From contig NC_008553.1 of the NCBI RefSeq assembly GCF_000014945.1, positions 1,240,001-1,304,000 of the forward strand: a stretch of DNA of 64,000 bases. Reading direction: 5' to 3'. The notes under the pieces were generated by a model. That model was not told the DNA's origin, searched no databases, and saw nothing but the letters and a program-made list of their open reading frames with translations. The DNA comes from Methanothrix thermoacetophila PT (GTDB lineage: Archaea; Halobacteriota; Methanosarcinia; Methanotrichales; Methanotrichaceae). The position numbers and the translations under genes were made by a program. Positions 40,692-51,559 of the stretch are shown here, in pieces. Position 1 is the stretch's first letter, and every line of letters starts with the position of its first letter.

Positions 40692-42089
40692 ATGAGACGG
40701 TCTAAAGGAAGAGCCATTCCACGGTGCTTCATATGTTTGGGCAAGGTCCTTCCCGTGGCAATCCTGACAGGATGCCTGTTTGCTGGTATCCAGGGCTGCG
40801 CTGGGCAGGGAGAGGGGATGAGGCTTGAGGTAGAACCACAACAGGTGCTGGTAGGCGATCCCGTCAGCATAAGGGCGAGCGGGCTTGATGCGGGGCAGAT
40901 TGCCACGCTGCGTGTTTCTGGCCAGGATGTCTTAGGAAACACCTGGTATTCGGAGGCGTCTTTCCGGGCGGACGATGCGGGAACGATAGACACCTCACGT
41001 GACGCGCCGGTGGAGGGCTCGTACCACGGGATCGATCAGGCTGGGCTTTTCTGGTCCATGAGTGTCAATCAGACAGGAGAATTTGTTTCTGCGTTCCCGG
41101 TGATACACAACCTCACTGTGGGGTTGTATGTTGACGGCCGGGAGGTGGACAGCAGGGTGGTCCAGCGGATCGCCCAGATCGATCTTGAGAGGGAGAATGT
41201 GACAGATCCCATCGTGGGTGTTTTCCTGATACCAAAAGAGATCACGGAGCCCACGCCGGCGATCATAGTGCTGGGCGGCTCCGAGGGCGGTTACAAGGAG
41301 GGCTGGGCGAGCGTGATCGCCTCCAAGACGCGCATGCCCACGCTGGCGCTCGCCTACTTCGGCGCGCCGGGATTGCCGCAGACCCTTGAGAACATCCCTG
41401 TGGAGACAGTGGGAAAGGCCATCGAATGGCTGAATCAGCAGCCTCTGGTTGCCAGAGACCACATCGGAATCGTCGGGGCATCGCGTGGTGGTGAGCTGGC
41501 CCTTCTCGCAGCCTCGATATATCCAGAGATCAAAGCTGTGGTGGGGTACACACCGAGCGGAGTCATCTGGTCTGGCATCGGAGAGAACCCGGATGCACCG
41601 GCATGGACCTACCAGGGCAGGGCGTTTCCGTATCTGAAGGCGATGATGAGTGAGGAGCAGGGGAGGCAGTTTCTGGAGGCTCAGAAGAACGGCACACCCT
41701 ATCTGGATGCGCCATCCTTCCTCTACAGCCTTGAGATGCAGCGGTCCCGTATCGATGAGGCCACAATTCCTGTTGAGAACTCCAAAGCAGCCTTTCTGCT
41801 CATAGGCAATCCCGGGGACGGGGTCTGGCCCTCTGATATGCTATCCCAGATTTCCATCGATCGACTGAGGGCCCACGATCATCCCCGCCAATACCAGCTC
41901 CTCTCCTACGATCAGGGCGGGCACATGCTGATACCCTATCCCTATTATCCAACCACAATGCGCCAGTTCTATCTGCCCACTGTCGATGTATGGGAGGGGC
42001 TGGGCGGAACAGCTGAAGGAGCTGCAAGGGCTGCAGAGGACTCGTGGCCCAGGGTGGTGGAGTTCCTGAAGAGGGAGCTCGAGGGATAG
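40692..42089 (+). CDS. Secreted acyl-CoA thioesterase/BAAT-like hydrolase
   Basis: The 465-residue protein has an N-terminal export signal ending in a cysteine-containing stretch (LTGCLFAGIQGCAG, possibly a lipoprotein signal), an Ig-like domain of the thioesterase/BAAT N-terminal type (VEPQQVLVGDPVSIRASGL), and a BAAT C-terminal alpha/beta hydrolase domain with nucleophile GASRGGELAL and histidine in DQGGHMLIPYPYYP. BAAT-family enzymes cleave or transfer acyl groups; with an export signal the substrate is probably not acyl-CoA. AGGTGG six bases before ATG 40692 supports that start over GTG 40683. It lies between inverted IS-related repeats and may be acquired. Confidence 0.8.
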   Translation: MRRSKGRAIPRCFICLGKVLPVAILTGCLFAGIQGCAGQGEGMRLEVEPQQVLVGDPVSIRASGLDAGQIATLRVSGQDVLGNTWYSEASFRADDAGTIDTSRDAPVEGSYHGIDQAGLFWSMSVNQTGEFVSAFPVIHNLTVGLYVDGREVDSRVVQRIAQIDLERENVTDPIVGVFLIPKEITEPTPAIIVLGGSEGGYKEGWASVIASKTRMPTLALAYFGAPGLPQTLENIPVETVGKAIEWLNQQPLVARDHIGIVGASRGGELALLAASIYPEIKAVVGYTPSGVIWSGIGENPDAPAWTYQGRAFPYLKAMMSEEQGRQFLEAQKNGTPYLDAPSFLYSLEMQRSRIDEATIPVENSKAAFLLIGNPGDGVWPSDMLSQISIDRLRAHDHPRQYQLLSYDQGGHMLIPYPYYPTTMRQFYLPTVDVWEGLGGTAEGAARAAEDSWPRVVEFLKRELEG

Positions 42090-42219
42090 CAAGGCACTCC
42101 AACCCGGCCTGCCTCTCGCGCCCCATCGCTGTTGCTGAGTGACGATCATCCCCACGACTGGGGCGCAGGAGGATGCAAAGGCTTATCTACTCACTCCTGA
42201 ACATACGTCCAGTGATAGG

Positions 42220-42414
42220 ATGGCGGAGATAGCGCCTCACAGGCATTGCGTTGTATGCGGGAATGCTATAGGGTCGGAGGAGAGCTTCTGCGATGAGCTT
42301 TGTGAGTCCAGGTTCAGATCGGCTCAAAGGAAGCAGCAGATCCTGTTTGCAGCATTCATCATACTCATGGCGCTCATACTCTTCCTTCCATCGATCATCA
42401 AGATGAGCGGATGA
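42220..42414 (+). CDS. DUF2116-type zinc-ribbon membrane protein
   Basis: The 64-residue protein has an N-terminal zinc ribbon (PHRHCVVCGNAIGSEESFCD followed by ELCE) and one C-terminal transmembrane helix (LFAAFIILMALILFLPSII). This matches small archaeal DUF2116 proteins of unknown function. The ATG at 42220 is preferred; the longer frame from 42139 lacks family similarity. It is 3 bp upstream of the next gene. Confidence 0.75.
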   Translation: MAEIAPHRHCVVCGNAIGSEESFCDELCESRFRSAQRKQQILFAAFIILMALILFLPSIIKMSG

Positions 42415-42417
42415 TGG

Positions 42418-42852
42418 ATGAAGCGATACAGAGCCCTCATTCTTCTGTCAGCGGCGATTCTGCTGGCTGCCCACGGAGGCGGTGCCAGAGAGAACATCCA
42501 CGTCGAGGAGGTGACGATGCATCTGATGGATGGGAGCGCCACCTTCGAGCTCAACTACTCACTGGATGCCTTCACGAGGCTCTACGTCCTGGCCCTGGGC
42601 TGCAGGTCACTCGAGCCTGAGCTCGCCTCCATCCTCTGTGGATACAGGGACGTCAGGCTGATCAGGGCAGATCTGAATCGCGCTGCCCTGCTCGTCGGCG
42701 ATGCAGCAAGGTACAACGGCGGATAATATCTCTTTGAGTCCCGCCCCTTCGGATATGGGATCCCCAGGTTCACGGTTGTCTACCCAGATGGCCAGGCCAG
42801 GACGTACTACAATGTGACATCGACACAGGACGTCTTCTGCACTGAGCGCTGA
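42418..42852 (+). pseudogene. Secreted protein gene interrupted by an in-frame TAA
   Basis: The first 102 codons encode a signal peptide (ALILLSAAILLAAHGGGA) and a beta-rich domain (VTMHLMDGSATFELNYSL). A TAA at 42724-42726 ends the frame, but the same frame continues for 41 protein-like codons (YLFESRPFGYGIPRFTVVYP then DGQARTYYNVTSTQD) to a TGA at 42850. The continuation begins with no frame change, so a point mutation creating TAA is the simplest reading. The ATG at 42418 directly follows the DUF2116 gene. Confidence 0.65.
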
Positions 42853-42930
42853 TGCTCAGGATGCCGCTGGAGTCTGACCTCCTTCGGGGATTGCGCCTCA
42901 CTATCAGTCACCGTGTCTAAGTGGTCCTGG

Positions 42931-43521
42931 TCATGAGGACCGACTGGCTCCATACTCCCCCAGTCCCTGGCTACTGCTTTCGGCCTCCATCTCCCTGGCA
43001 AGATCCCTCAGGCCGGGGTGTACCACTGCTCCAGAGAGATAGGCGAGCCAGAGCATGAACCTCTCAGCCCTATCCTCCAGAAGCCTGGTCCGGTTGTAAT
43101 GCACCATGGCCTCCTCCATATAGCCCCTGGCAAGCCTGGAGCTCTCCTCAGATAGGAGTGCAGAATCCCTGCACCTCTCCTCCAGGTCCTCCATATCATC
43201 GATGAGTGCAAGGCTCCTGTTATAGAGAGGTGCCGTCTGCTCGTACAGGGCTCTGGACTCAGCGAGCAGCCTCTCCGACTCCTCAACCATCATCGCAGAG
43301 GAGAGGGCCTTTGGCTGGGGGGTCGTCGGAGGAGCAAACCCCCCTGGTCCGATGTGGGGCGCGGAGGCCGAGGCCCTCGCCCCGGTCTGGAGGTTTAAGA
43401 CATCATCGATCCTGCCATGTCCGAGAGCCTGAGGCTCCATTGCAGTTGCCACCTGCATGGTGGCAAAAATGAGCAATAATACGATCCACATCGAGGTAAA
43501 TCGCCTCCTGGCACCATTCAA
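42931..43521 (-). CDS. Secreted helical protein of unknown function
   Basis: The 196-residue protein has a signal peptide (MWIVLLLIFATMQVATA), a low-complexity Ala/Pro/Gly segment (APPTTPQPKA) and a long amphipathic helical region (EESERLLAESRALYEQTAPL, and DDMEDLEERCRDSALLSEES) likely to form a coiled coil. No family recognised. Its start lies only about 30 bp from the MITE-like element on the upstream side, which may affect its promoter. Confidence 0.65.
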   Translation of the reverse strand: MNGARRRFTSMWIVLLLIFATMQVATAMEPQALGHGRIDDVLNLQTGARASASAPHIGPGGFAPPTTPQPKALSSAMMVEESERLLAESRALYEQTAPLYNRSLALIDDMEDLEERCRDSALLSEESSRLARGYMEEAMVHYNRTRLLEDRAERFMLWLAYLSGAVVHPGLRDLAREMEAESSSQGLGEYGASRSS

Positions 43522-43551
43522 ATGAGGATTCCTAAAAACCTTGCTTTAAAA

Positions 43552-43850
43552 CCCACATTTCGCAGTAAGGCTATGCAAAATTGAAAATTTTTTGGTTACA
43601 AAATACTCAAATTCTAGGATAACAAAATCACATAATGTGCATCAAATTTCGCATATTCTTTTAATAAGAAACATATGTAATAAAATAAAATTATTAATTG
43701 TGTAATTTTCTAAATTATAAAATTATAAATAAAAAATTTTGCATTGTCTGTAAGATTTTTAACAAAGCTTGCCGATTTGCATTTATGTTCTCCTATTACT
43801 ATTATCAACTGTGACTGAAAGTTATTCCGTTAATGCGGAATGTGGGATAA
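43552..43850 (-). mobile_element. MITE-like element with IS1634-type ends; contains repeat copy 2
   Basis: The left end (CCCACATTTCGCAGTAA) and right end (TTAATGCGGAATGTGGG) are inverted and agree at about 15 of 17 positions. The right-end region 43828-43850 is identical, in reverse complement, to the left end of the IS1634-type element at 38017. The 299 bp interior is AT-rich and non-coding, and 43552-43786 is the inverted partner of 39745-39980. This is the pattern of a non-autonomous derivative mobilised by the full IS. Confidence 0.65.
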
Positions 43851-43985
43851 CCACTGTGTATAACCTATTGCTCCGAGGAACCGTTGTATCCATGATCTGG
43901 CGTAGCTCATGGAGTGCGCGAATCTGGACCAACCCTATGAGATGACTCTTTTTGCGTCTTCCAGGTTTTTGGTAGTCTGCCATTA

Positions 43986-44126
43986 TCAAAGGCAACTGCA
44001 GAGATCCGCGTGAAGGTCAAACGCATACTCCGGAGGCATGGATATCCGGTGGACAGACAGGATGAAGCTGTGCTCACCGTCCTGGAGCAGGCAGAGGCGG
44101 TGGCCGCGGAGTGGGCGGCTGCGTGA
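43986..44126 (+). pseudogene. C-terminal relic of a type I restriction HsdR subunit
   Basis: A 46-codon frame without start encodes [20 protein letters not shown] and [17 protein letters not shown], the terminal helical segment of HsdR proteins (DUF3387 region). Nothing of the ATPase or nuclease domains remains and no hsdS or hsdM is nearby. Confidence 0.6.
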
Positions 44127-44456
44127 CTCCAATGGCAAAGCAGAAGTACAGCGCTGCATAAAGCCCAGTATCATTCCTCCTCATCGTGATTTTGGATTTC
44201 ATTCGTCTTTATTTACCAGTAAAAACGTGCGAAAATCCCTTCCCCTGCATTATGAATAATATCTCTGACCTTAGCTTTATGAGTGAGCTTAGCTTTATGA
44301 GTGAGCAGAGATGCTGGAGCAGGTGTCTTCGGTCCGCATCGTTCTCTTAGGTTCTCCGAGGAAGCTGTAAGCTTCACTGATAACTGCAGGAAAATCGTCA
44401 ATCGTTAAAGCAACACCTGTCGCTGAAAAATGTAAAAATGGATAAAAATTCCGCGC
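44127..44456. other. Intergenic region downstream of acs1
   Basis: About 330 bases between the HsdR relic and the stop of acs1, which points towards it. The only structure I see is a tandem duplication of an 18 bp unit at 44270-44305. No gene is supported. Confidence 0.4.
44270..44305. repeat. 18 bp unit duplicated in tandem
   Basis: CTTAGCTTTATGAGTGAG occurs twice in direct succession with no mismatch. Confidence 0.85.
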
Positions 44457-46436
44457 TCAGACTATGAGCGGGATGTTCTCGACGGACTCGGGATTCGCGA
44501 GTGCTGAGATATCGCCGACCGGCTTGCCCAGGGCCTTGGCCTTTATGACCCTGCGCATGATCTTTCCGGATCTTGTCTTCGGGACGTCCTTGACGAAGTA
44601 GACGATCTCCGGATATGCGACAGGCCCGAGCACACTCCTGACGTGCTTCGCGATGTCCTTCTTCAGGTCCTCGCTCTCCTGCACGCCCTCCTTGAGTATT
44701 ATGAAGGCCACGATGACCTCGCCCTTGACCTCGTCGGGCTTGCCGATGACTGCTGCCTCAGCGACCGCCGGATGCGAGACCGCAGCTGACTCGACCTCGG
44801 CGTTGCTGATCCTGTGGCCCGCTACCTTCAACACATCATCAATCCTGCCCTGGATCCACCAGTAGCCGTCCTTGTCCCTCGTCGCCTTATCGCCTGCCAG
44901 GTATGTGCCGGGCTTGATATCCCAGTACATCTGCCAGTACTCCTTCATGTACCTCTCGGGGTCCCTGAAGAAGGCGCGGAGCATCGACGGCCAGGGTGTC
45001 TTCTGGACTATATTACCGCCGTAGCCGAGTGGCACGGAGTTGCCATCCTCGTCGTAGATGTCTGTATTGAATCCAGGCAGCGGGAACGCCACGGAGCCAG
45101 GCTTCTCAGGTGTCATCGGGAGCGGAGCGATCACGTGGCATCCTGTCTCTGTCTGCCACCATGTATCGATGATCGGTGCCTGCCCTCCTCCGATGTTGTT
45201 CCTGAACCAGACGTACGCCTCGGGGTTGAGTGGCTCGCCGACGGAAGCCAGGATCCTGATGGACTTGAGGTTGTACTTCTTCGGCCACTGATCGCCGGCC
45301 TTCATGAACATCCTAATCGCAGTGGGAGCTGTGTAGAACACAGAGACGCCATACTCCTCTATGATGGACCACCATCTGCCGATGTCCGGATAGTCAGGGG
45401 CGCCCTCGTAGAGGATGCTCGTCGCGCCAAGGCAGAGCGGGCCGTATACGACATATGAGTGGCCTGTGATCCAGCCGCAGTCCGCTGTACACCAGTAGAC
45501 GTCCTCCTCATGGACGTCCAGAGCCCATGCGGTTGTGTATGCAGGACCGACACAGAATCCACCATGTGCATGCTCGATGCCCTTCGGCTTTCCGGTTGTG
45601 CCCGATGTGTACAGAATGAACAGCCTGTCCTCTGGATCAAGCTCCTCCGTGTAGCACTCGGCTGGCTGATCTTTTACAAGATCATGGTACCAGATGTCGC
45701 GGCCCTCTTTCATCGGGACGTCAAGCCCTACCCTCTTGACCACGACGACCTTCTCAACGCTCGGGGCGTTCTGGACTGCCTCATCGACGTTCGGCTTGAG
45801 CGGGAGCGGCTTGCCACGCCTGTAGAAGCCATCAGATGTCACGACGACCTTAGCCTCTGCATCCGTGACCCTGCTCTGCAGGCCTCCAGCGCTGAATCCC
45901 GAGAAGACAACACTGTGGATCGCGCCGATCTTCGCACATGCGAGCATCGTGATCGGGAGCTCGGGTATCATGGGCAGATATATGCTGACCCTGTCGCCCT
46001 TCTTGACGCCCAGACTCTTGAGACCATTTGCCATCTTGTTGACGGCCTGGTAGAGCTGGTAGTATGTGATCGTCTTTGTGTCGCCAACAGGCTCGCCGAC
46101 GAAGTAGTACGCGACCTTGTTCCTGCGCCAGGACTTCGCATGCCTGTCAACTGCATTGTGTGCGACGTTGCACTTACCTCCGAGGAACCACTTCGCATAT
46201 GGCGGGTTCCACTCGAGGATCTGGGTGTACGGCTTGAACCAGTCCGCGTATGTCTGGGCCATCTCATCCCAGAAATCGAGGTAGTTCTGGGCACACCACT
46301 CGCGCATCTCCTTCTCTGTCTTGAAGCCCTTCTTCTTCATCCACTGGTAGGAGTTCGAGTACTCGATGATCCACTGGGGGGTGTTGAATATCCTGGTCTC
46401 CTCCTGCAGAACAGCAGTCTTTGCAGTCTCAGCCAT
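44457..46436 (-). CDS. acs: Acetyl-CoA synthetase (AMP-forming), paralog 1
   Basis: This enzyme activates acetate to acetyl-CoA with ATP and is the entry step of aceticlastic methanogenesis in Methanothrix, replacing the acetate kinase route of Methanosarcina. The 659-residue protein has the ANL-superfamily motifs [18 protein letters not shown] (phosphate loop), [31 protein letters not shown] and the catalytic lysine [17 protein letters not shown] lies seven bases before the ATG at 46436. It is the last of three tandem paralogs on this strand. A 377 bp gap and its own TATA box upstream suggest separate transcription. Confidence 0.96.
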   Translation of the reverse strand: MAETAKTAVLQEETRIFNTPQWIIEYSNSYQWMKKKGFKTEKEMREWCAQNYLDFWDEMAQTYADWFKPYTQILEWNPPYAKWFLGGKCNVAHNAVDRHAKSWRRNKVAYYFVGEPVGDTKTITYYQLYQAVNKMANGLKSLGVKKGDRVSIYLPMIPELPITMLACAKIGAIHSVVFSGFSAGGLQSRVTDAEAKVVVTSDGFYRRGKPLPLKPNVDEAVQNAPSVEKVVVVKRVGLDVPMKEGRDIWYHDLVKDQPAECYTEELDPEDRLFILYTSGTTGKPKGIEHAHGGFCVGPAYTTAWALDVHEEDVYWCTADCGWITGHSYVVYGPLCLGATSILYEGAPDYPDIGRWWSIIEEYGVSVFYTAPTAIRMFMKAGDQWPKKYNLKSIRILASVGEPLNPEAYVWFRNNIGGGQAPIIDTWWQTETGCHVIAPLPMTPEKPGSVAFPLPGFNTDIYDEDGNSVPLGYGGNIVQKTPWPSMLRAFFRDPERYMKEYWQMYWDIKPGTYLAGDKATRDKDGYWWIQGRIDDVLKVAGHRISNAEVESAAVSHPAVAEAAVIGKPDEVKGEVIVAFIILKEGVQESEDLKKDIAKHVRSVLGPVAYPEIVYFVKDVPKTRSGKIMRRVIKAKALGKPVGDISALANPESVENIPLIV

Positions 46437-46813
46437 TTACATACCTCCATTCATCTAGATAATGTGCTTCCGTCCCACGATGCCGCTGGCATGAGCTCCA
46501 CCCGAGAACTCCTCCTGAGAAGAAGCGGGTCAAGAAGTCCTCCTGCCAAACCATAACTGCCATGCCGCGATCACCTATGAGCATTGGGAGACTCCGGAAA
46601 CACGATAATTCCATACGTATTCCGTATTTATAAAGCTGTCGATATAGAAATGTCACCAAAAATTTGTAATAATTATTTTTCGTGATAAAAGTGTTAAAGA
46701 TTATATGTAAATTAACGATATCGATATCCAGCAGAAGGGACCATGATAAGAAAACACACGAAGTCAGGCCAAAACAGAGTATCACATAAAATCAAATAAA
46801 ATAGGTTGACCGC
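46437..46813 (-). promoter_or_regulatory. acs1 upstream region, TATA box near 46625-46634
   Basis: Non-coding, 377 bases. On the minus strand TTTATAAATA at 46625-46634 is a strong archaeal TATA box, predicting a transcript start near 46600 and a leader of about 165 bases, long for an archaeal mRNA. The remainder towards acs2 is AT-rich. Confidence 0.5.
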
Positions 46814-48802
46814 TCACTTGATGAGCGGTATGGCGTCCACAGCCTCCGGGTTCGCAAGCGCAGAGATGTCTCCAACTGGATTGCCCAGGGCCTTGGCCTT
46901 TATGACCCGGCGCATGATCTTTCCGGATCTTGTCTTCGGGACGTCCTTGACGAAGTAGACGATCTCCGGATATGCGACAGGCCCGAGCACGCTCCTGACG
47001 TGCTTTGCCAGTTCCTTCTTGAGATCCTCGCTCTCCTTCACACCCTCTCTGAGTATGACGAAGGCCACGATGACCTCGCCCTTGACCTCGTCGGGCTTGC
47101 CGATGACTGCTGCCTCAGCGACCGCCGGATGTGACACGAGCGCCGACTCAACCTCAGCGTTGCTGATCCTGTGGCCCGCTACCTTCAACACATCATCAAT
47201 CCTGCCCTGGATGAAGAAGTAGCCGTCCTTGTCCCTCGTCGCCTTATCGCCCGCCAGGTAGACTCCAGGCCTGATATCCCAGTACATCTGCCAATACTCC
47301 TTCATGTACCTCTCTGGATCCTTGTAGAAGGCGCGGAGCATCGACGGCCATGGCGTCGGGTTGACTATGTTGCCGCCCTGTCCTGGAGGCACTGGGTTTG
47401 CGTCCTCATCGTAGATGTCTGTGTTGAACCCGGGCAGCGGGAATGTGGGCGAGCCGGGCTTGAGCGGTGTGATCGGCAATGGAGAGACCACGAAGCATCC
47501 AGTCTCCGTCTGCCACCATGTATCCATGATCGGGCACCTGTCGCTTCCGAAGTACTTTCTGTACCATATCCAGGCCTCGGGGTTGATCGGCTCACCGACA
47601 GAGCCGAGCAGTCTCAGGCTGGAGAGATCGTACTTCTGCGGCCACTGCTCGCCGGCCTTCATGAACATTCTTATGGCTGTTGGCGCTGTGTAGAAGACAG
47701 AGACCTTGTGCTCCTGGATTATGCTGAACCATCTCCCGAAGTCTGGATAGTCAGGGGCGCCCTCGTAGAGGATGCTCGTCGCGCCCAGACAGAGTGGGCC
47801 GTAAACGACGTAGGAGTGGCCCGTGATCCATCCGACATCGGCTGTGCACCACCAGACATCGTCGTCCTTGAGATCGAATACCCAGTGAGTTGTTTGTGCC
47901 GGAGTCACGCAGTAGCCGCCATGGACGTGCTCGATGCCTTTTGGCTTTCCTGTCGTGCCTGATGTGTAGAGGATGAACAGTCTATCCTCAGAGTCCATCT
48001 TCTCTGTCTCGCACTCGTCAGGCTGATTGGCCACGAGCTCGTGATACCAGATATCACGGCCCTCCTTCATCGGGACGTCAAGCCCTGCCCTCTTGACCAC
48101 GACGACCTTCTCAACGCTCGGGGCGTTCTGGACTGCCTCATCGACGTTCGGCTTGAGCGGGAGCGGCTTGCCGCGCCTGTAGAATCCATCGGTTGTGACG
48201 ACAACCTTCGCCTCTGCATCGAGAACCCTGCTCTGGAGGCCTCCAGCGCTGAATCCGGAGAATACCACGCTGTGGATCGCGCCGATCTTCGCACATGCGA
48301 GCATCGCTATCGGCGTCTCCGGGATCATGGGCATGTATATGCTGACCCTGTCGCCCTTCTTCACACCAAGACTCTTCAGGCCGTTTGCGAATTTGTTAAC
48401 AGCCTTGTACAGATCCAGGTAGGTTATCTTCCTCACCTGCTGATCTGTCGGCTCGGGCACGAAGATATAGGCGACCTTGTCCTTCTTTGCGCCCTTTGCA
48501 TGTCTGTCCACAGCGTTGTACGCGACGTTGCACTTCCCACCAACGAACCATCTCGCATACGGCGGCTTCCACTCGAGGATCTGCGCGTATGGCTCGAACC
48601 AGTCCGCGTAGGTCTTGGCCATCTCGTCCCAGAACTCTATGTAGTGCTGGCCGGTCCAGGCGCGCATCTCCCGCTCGCTTGTGAATCCCTTCTTCTTCAT
48701 CCACTGCATGACATTTGAGTTCTCAGCAAGCTCCTTAGGGGGATGGAACACTCTTGTTTCCTCAAGAAGAACCGCAGTTGTAGCAGCTTTTTCCTCAGCC
48801 AT
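46814..48802 (-). CDS. acs: Acetyl-CoA synthetase (AMP-forming), paralog 2
   Basis: The 662-residue protein has the same motifs as its neighbours ([48 protein letters not shown]). ATG 48802 is chosen because the paralogs all start MAE and GGAG lies nine bases upstream; in-frame starts at 48826 (also with GGAGG) and 48904 are possible. Long stretches are almost identical in DNA to paralog 1, such as the segments coding for residues around [19 protein letters not shown] and for the C-terminal 100 residues, suggesting gene conversion. Confidence 0.96.
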   Translation of the reverse strand: MAEEKAATTAVLLEETRVFHPPKELAENSNVMQWMKKKGFTSEREMRAWTGQHYIEFWDEMAKTYADWFEPYAQILEWKPPYARWFVGGKCNVAYNAVDRHAKGAKKDKVAYIFVPEPTDQQVRKITYLDLYKAVNKFANGLKSLGVKKGDRVSIYMPMIPETPIAMLACAKIGAIHSVVFSGFSAGGLQSRVLDAEAKVVVTTDGFYRRGKPLPLKPNVDEAVQNAPSVEKVVVVKRAGLDVPMKEGRDIWYHELVANQPDECETEKMDSEDRLFILYTSGTTGKPKGIEHVHGGYCVTPAQTTHWVFDLKDDDVWWCTADVGWITGHSYVVYGPLCLGATSILYEGAPDYPDFGRWFSIIQEHKVSVFYTAPTAIRMFMKAGEQWPQKYDLSSLRLLGSVGEPINPEAWIWYRKYFGSDRCPIMDTWWQTETGCFVVSPLPITPLKPGSPTFPLPGFNTDIYDEDANPVPPGQGGNIVNPTPWPSMLRAFYKDPERYMKEYWQMYWDIRPGVYLAGDKATRDKDGYFFIQGRIDDVLKVAGHRISNAEVESALVSHPAVAEAAVIGKPDEVKGEVIVAFVILREGVKESEDLKKELAKHVRSVLGPVAYPEIVYFVKDVPKTRSGKIMRRVIKAKALGNPVGDISALANPEAVDAIPLIK

Positions 48803-49151
48803 TTTGTGACACTCCTCAACAGTCATTCTGCCTCCAGCCCATCCCGATCTGTTGCGAATCTGCCCTCCCAGCAGACAAATCAGGATGTGGAGACTCAGAG
48901 GCATTATTACGATTGATAATTATCTCTTTCGTTTATAAAGTTAACGTTTGAATGAAATTAATGTTTAATAATGATATTGAAAAATCATTGAAGTAACCTC
49001 GAAGCAAACAATTCATTTTACAATATTACATCTTGTTGGATCGTCGTCTATATCGAATAGCTCCAAAACTATATAAAATTATTTAAGAAACTCTCGGCTG
49101 CAGACAAATCCGCAGCATAGAAATTTAATAAAAATAAAAATTGCGGACGTT
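48803..49151 (-). promoter_or_regulatory. acs2 upstream region, TATA box near 48931-48940
   Basis: Non-coding, about 350 bases and AT-rich towards acs3. On the minus strand CTTTATAAAC at 48931-48940 is a typical TATA box, predicting transcription from about 48907 and a leader of roughly 105 bases. Confidence 0.5.
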
Positions 49152-51134
49152 CTACACAATCTTCGGTATAGCGTCCACTGCTTCTGGATTTGCAAGTGTG
49201 GATATGTCTCCGACAGGCTGCCCCATCGCCTTCGCCCTTATGACCCTGCGCATGATCTTTCCGGATCTCGTCTTCGGGACGTCCTTGACGAAGTATACCG
49301 CCTCAGGCATTGCAACAGGCCCGAGTGTCTCTCTGATATGCTTTGCGATGTCCTTCTTGAGCTCCTCGCTCTCCTGCACCCCCTCTCTGAGTATGGCGAA
49401 TACTATTATGACCTCGCCCTTGACCGGATCCGGCTTGCCGATGACAGCTGCCTCTGCGACCTTCGGATGTGAAACTGCAGCCGACTCAACCTCCGAGTTC
49501 CCGATCCTGTGGCCTGCGACCTTGATGACATCATCGATCCTGCCCTGTATCCAGAAGTAGCCGTCCTCATCCCTTCTGCCCTTGTCGCCTGCCAGGTACG
49601 TTCCGGCCCTGACGTTCCAATAGGTCTCCCAGTACGTCCTGAAATACCTATCGGGGTCTTTGTAGAAGTCTCTCAGCATCGATGGATACGGCTCAAGTAT
49701 GACGATGTTTCCGCCCTCTCCTGGAGGCACAGGCTTTCCAGCCTCGTCCCATACATCCATGCTGTATCCCGGCAGAGCGAACGTGCAGCTTCCTGGCTTG
49801 AGCGGCGTGATCGGAAGCGGAGAGCCTATGAACGTGCCGGTCTCGGTCTGCCACCAGGTGTCCATGATCTGGAGCTCATCCCTTCCGATGTTCTTCCTGT
49901 ACCAGACCCAGGCCTCCGGGTTGATCGGCTCGCCCACGGTGCCCAACAGTCGCAAACACTTCATGTTGTACTTGGCAGGCCACTGCTCACCGGCCCTCAT
50001 GAACATCCTGATCGCGGTTGGCGCTGTGTAGAGCACGTTCACGCCGAACTCTTCGATTATAGACCACCATCTTCCGAAGTCCGGGTAATCAGGAGATCCC
50101 TCGTATATTATGCTGGTCGCGCCGAGCGAGAGCGGGCCGTATACGATGTAGGAATGTCCTGTGATCCATCCGATGTCTGCTGTACACCACCAGACGTCAT
50201 CCTCTTTGAGATCGAAGACCCAGTGGAGAGTCTGCGGAACGCCAACACAGTATCCGCCGTGCGCGTGCTCTATGCCCTTCGGCTTTCCTGTCGTGCCTGA
50301 TGTGTACAGAATGAACAGCCTATGCTCTGGGTCAAGCTGCTCGGTCTCGCACTCAGCAGGCTGATCCTTTACGAGATCATGCCACCAGATATCCCTGTCC
50401 TTGTTCCATGGGATATCCTGGCCGGTTCTCTTGTAAACGATCTGATGCTTTACTGTTGGAGCATCCTGAATCGCCTCGTCAGCCTGCTTTTTGAGCTCCA
50501 CAATCTTTCCGCGCCTCCAGAATCCATCAACGGTGATCGATATCTTCGACTCCGCATCGATAACCCTGTCAGCATACGCCTTCGAGCTGAATCCTGAGAA
50601 GACAACGCTGTGGATCGCACCGATCTTTGCGCATGCAAGCATCGCTATCGGGAGCTCAGGAATCATTGGCATGTATATGCTGACTCTATCGCCCTTCTCG
50701 ACGCCCAGACTCTTCAGGCCATTTGCGAACTTGTTAACCTCTCTGTAGAGGTCACCATAGGTGAACTTCCTCACGTCGCCCAGCGGCTCACCCACACCGA
50801 TGTACGCCACCTTATTTCTCCTCCAGGACTTCGCATGCCTGTCCACCGCGTTATAGGCCATGTTGACCTTGCCGCCAACGAACCACTTGGCATACGGAGG
50901 CTTCCAGTCGAGGACCTGCTTGTAGGGCTCGAACCAATCTGCATACGTCTTGGCCATCTCGTCCCAGAACTCAACATAGTTCTTTGAGCACCATTCCCGC
51001 ATCTCTTTCTCTGTCTTGAAGCCCTTCTTCTTCATCCACTGCATCACATTTGAGTTCTCAACCAGCTCCTTCGGGGGATGGAACAACCTCCTCTCCTCGA
51101 GAAGGACCGCAGTTTTTGCGGTTTCCTCGGCCAT
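49152..51134 (-). CDS. acs: Acetyl-CoA synthetase (AMP-forming), paralog 3
   Basis: This 660-residue paralog retains all ANL motifs ([68 protein letters not shown]) but differs most from the other two, for example [19 protein letters not shown] in place of the shared [26 protein letters not shown] precedes the ATG closely. It is the first gene of the tandem array and could have distinct kinetics or regulation; that cannot be judged from sequence alone. Confidence 0.96.
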   Translation of the reverse strand: MAEETAKTAVLLEERRLFHPPKELVENSNVMQWMKKKGFKTEKEMREWCSKNYVEFWDEMAKTYADWFEPYKQVLDWKPPYAKWFVGGKVNMAYNAVDRHAKSWRRNKVAYIGVGEPLGDVRKFTYGDLYREVNKFANGLKSLGVEKGDRVSIYMPMIPELPIAMLACAKIGAIHSVVFSGFSSKAYADRVIDAESKISITVDGFWRRGKIVELKKQADEAIQDAPTVKHQIVYKRTGQDIPWNKDRDIWWHDLVKDQPAECETEQLDPEHRLFILYTSGTTGKPKGIEHAHGGYCVGVPQTLHWVFDLKEDDVWWCTADIGWITGHSYIVYGPLSLGATSIIYEGSPDYPDFGRWWSIIEEFGVNVLYTAPTAIRMFMRAGEQWPAKYNMKCLRLLGTVGEPINPEAWVWYRKNIGRDELQIMDTWWQTETGTFIGSPLPITPLKPGSCTFALPGYSMDVWDEAGKPVPPGEGGNIVILEPYPSMLRDFYKDPDRYFRTYWETYWNVRAGTYLAGDKGRRDEDGYFWIQGRIDDVIKVAGHRIGNSEVESAAVSHPKVAEAAVIGKPDPVKGEVIIVFAILREGVQESEELKKDIAKHIRETLGPVAMPEAVYFVKDVPKTRSGKIMRRVIRAKAMGQPVGDISTLANPEAVDAIPKIV

Positions 51135-51559
51135 TTTTATAAACCTCCTTCCATATCCATCCGCCGCGTGGTCTGAGGGCTATAGGGCGGCAGATGTTAA
51201 TGGTAGATTATGTTCATTATTAATAAATCTATTGGTTCGTGCTATCATTTGCCCACCATTCCCAAGATAATATAATAAATAATAATTATAGATTCTCGAA
51301 CAACATCTCTTTCGGGTTGGATGAGTATACCAGATAAATATCCAGAGCATATGGTATGAAAATAGTTCTCGCAAAGGTCCATTTTCATCCACATTGGTGA
51401 CCTTGGGTCAAGGGTGTTTTTGTGTTTTTTTATAATGCAGATGAAAATCAATACCGTCCACCCAAGCACCCCGTTCAGATTGTGCAGATCCCGGATCACA
51501 CCTTTTGCCCCGGCCGTGCAGGAAAGCCTTTAAGCCCATCAGATGCCTCAGAGACCATC
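51135..51559. promoter_or_regulatory. Divergent promoter region between acs3 and the MoxR-type gene
   Basis: About 425 bases without a supported gene. The acs3 side is very AT-rich (51200-51300, several TAATAAT/TTTATTA boxes). On the plus strand CTTTAAG at 51528-51533 lies 27-32 bases before the ATG at 51560 and no Shine-Dalgarno is visible, consistent with a leaderless transcript for the MoxR-type gene. Confidence 0.45.

Noticed and set aside
42724-42726. Stop codon recoding as pyrrolysine or selenocysteine
   Set aside because: The codon is TAA; pyrrolysine uses TAG and selenocysteine TGA, and no recoding structure is seen.
45459-46556. Long plus-strand frames opposite the acs genes (for example 365 codons here, 225 codons at 48041)
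   Set aside because: The same shadow frames recur opposite all three paralogs, as expected from antisense of conserved GC-rich coding sequence.
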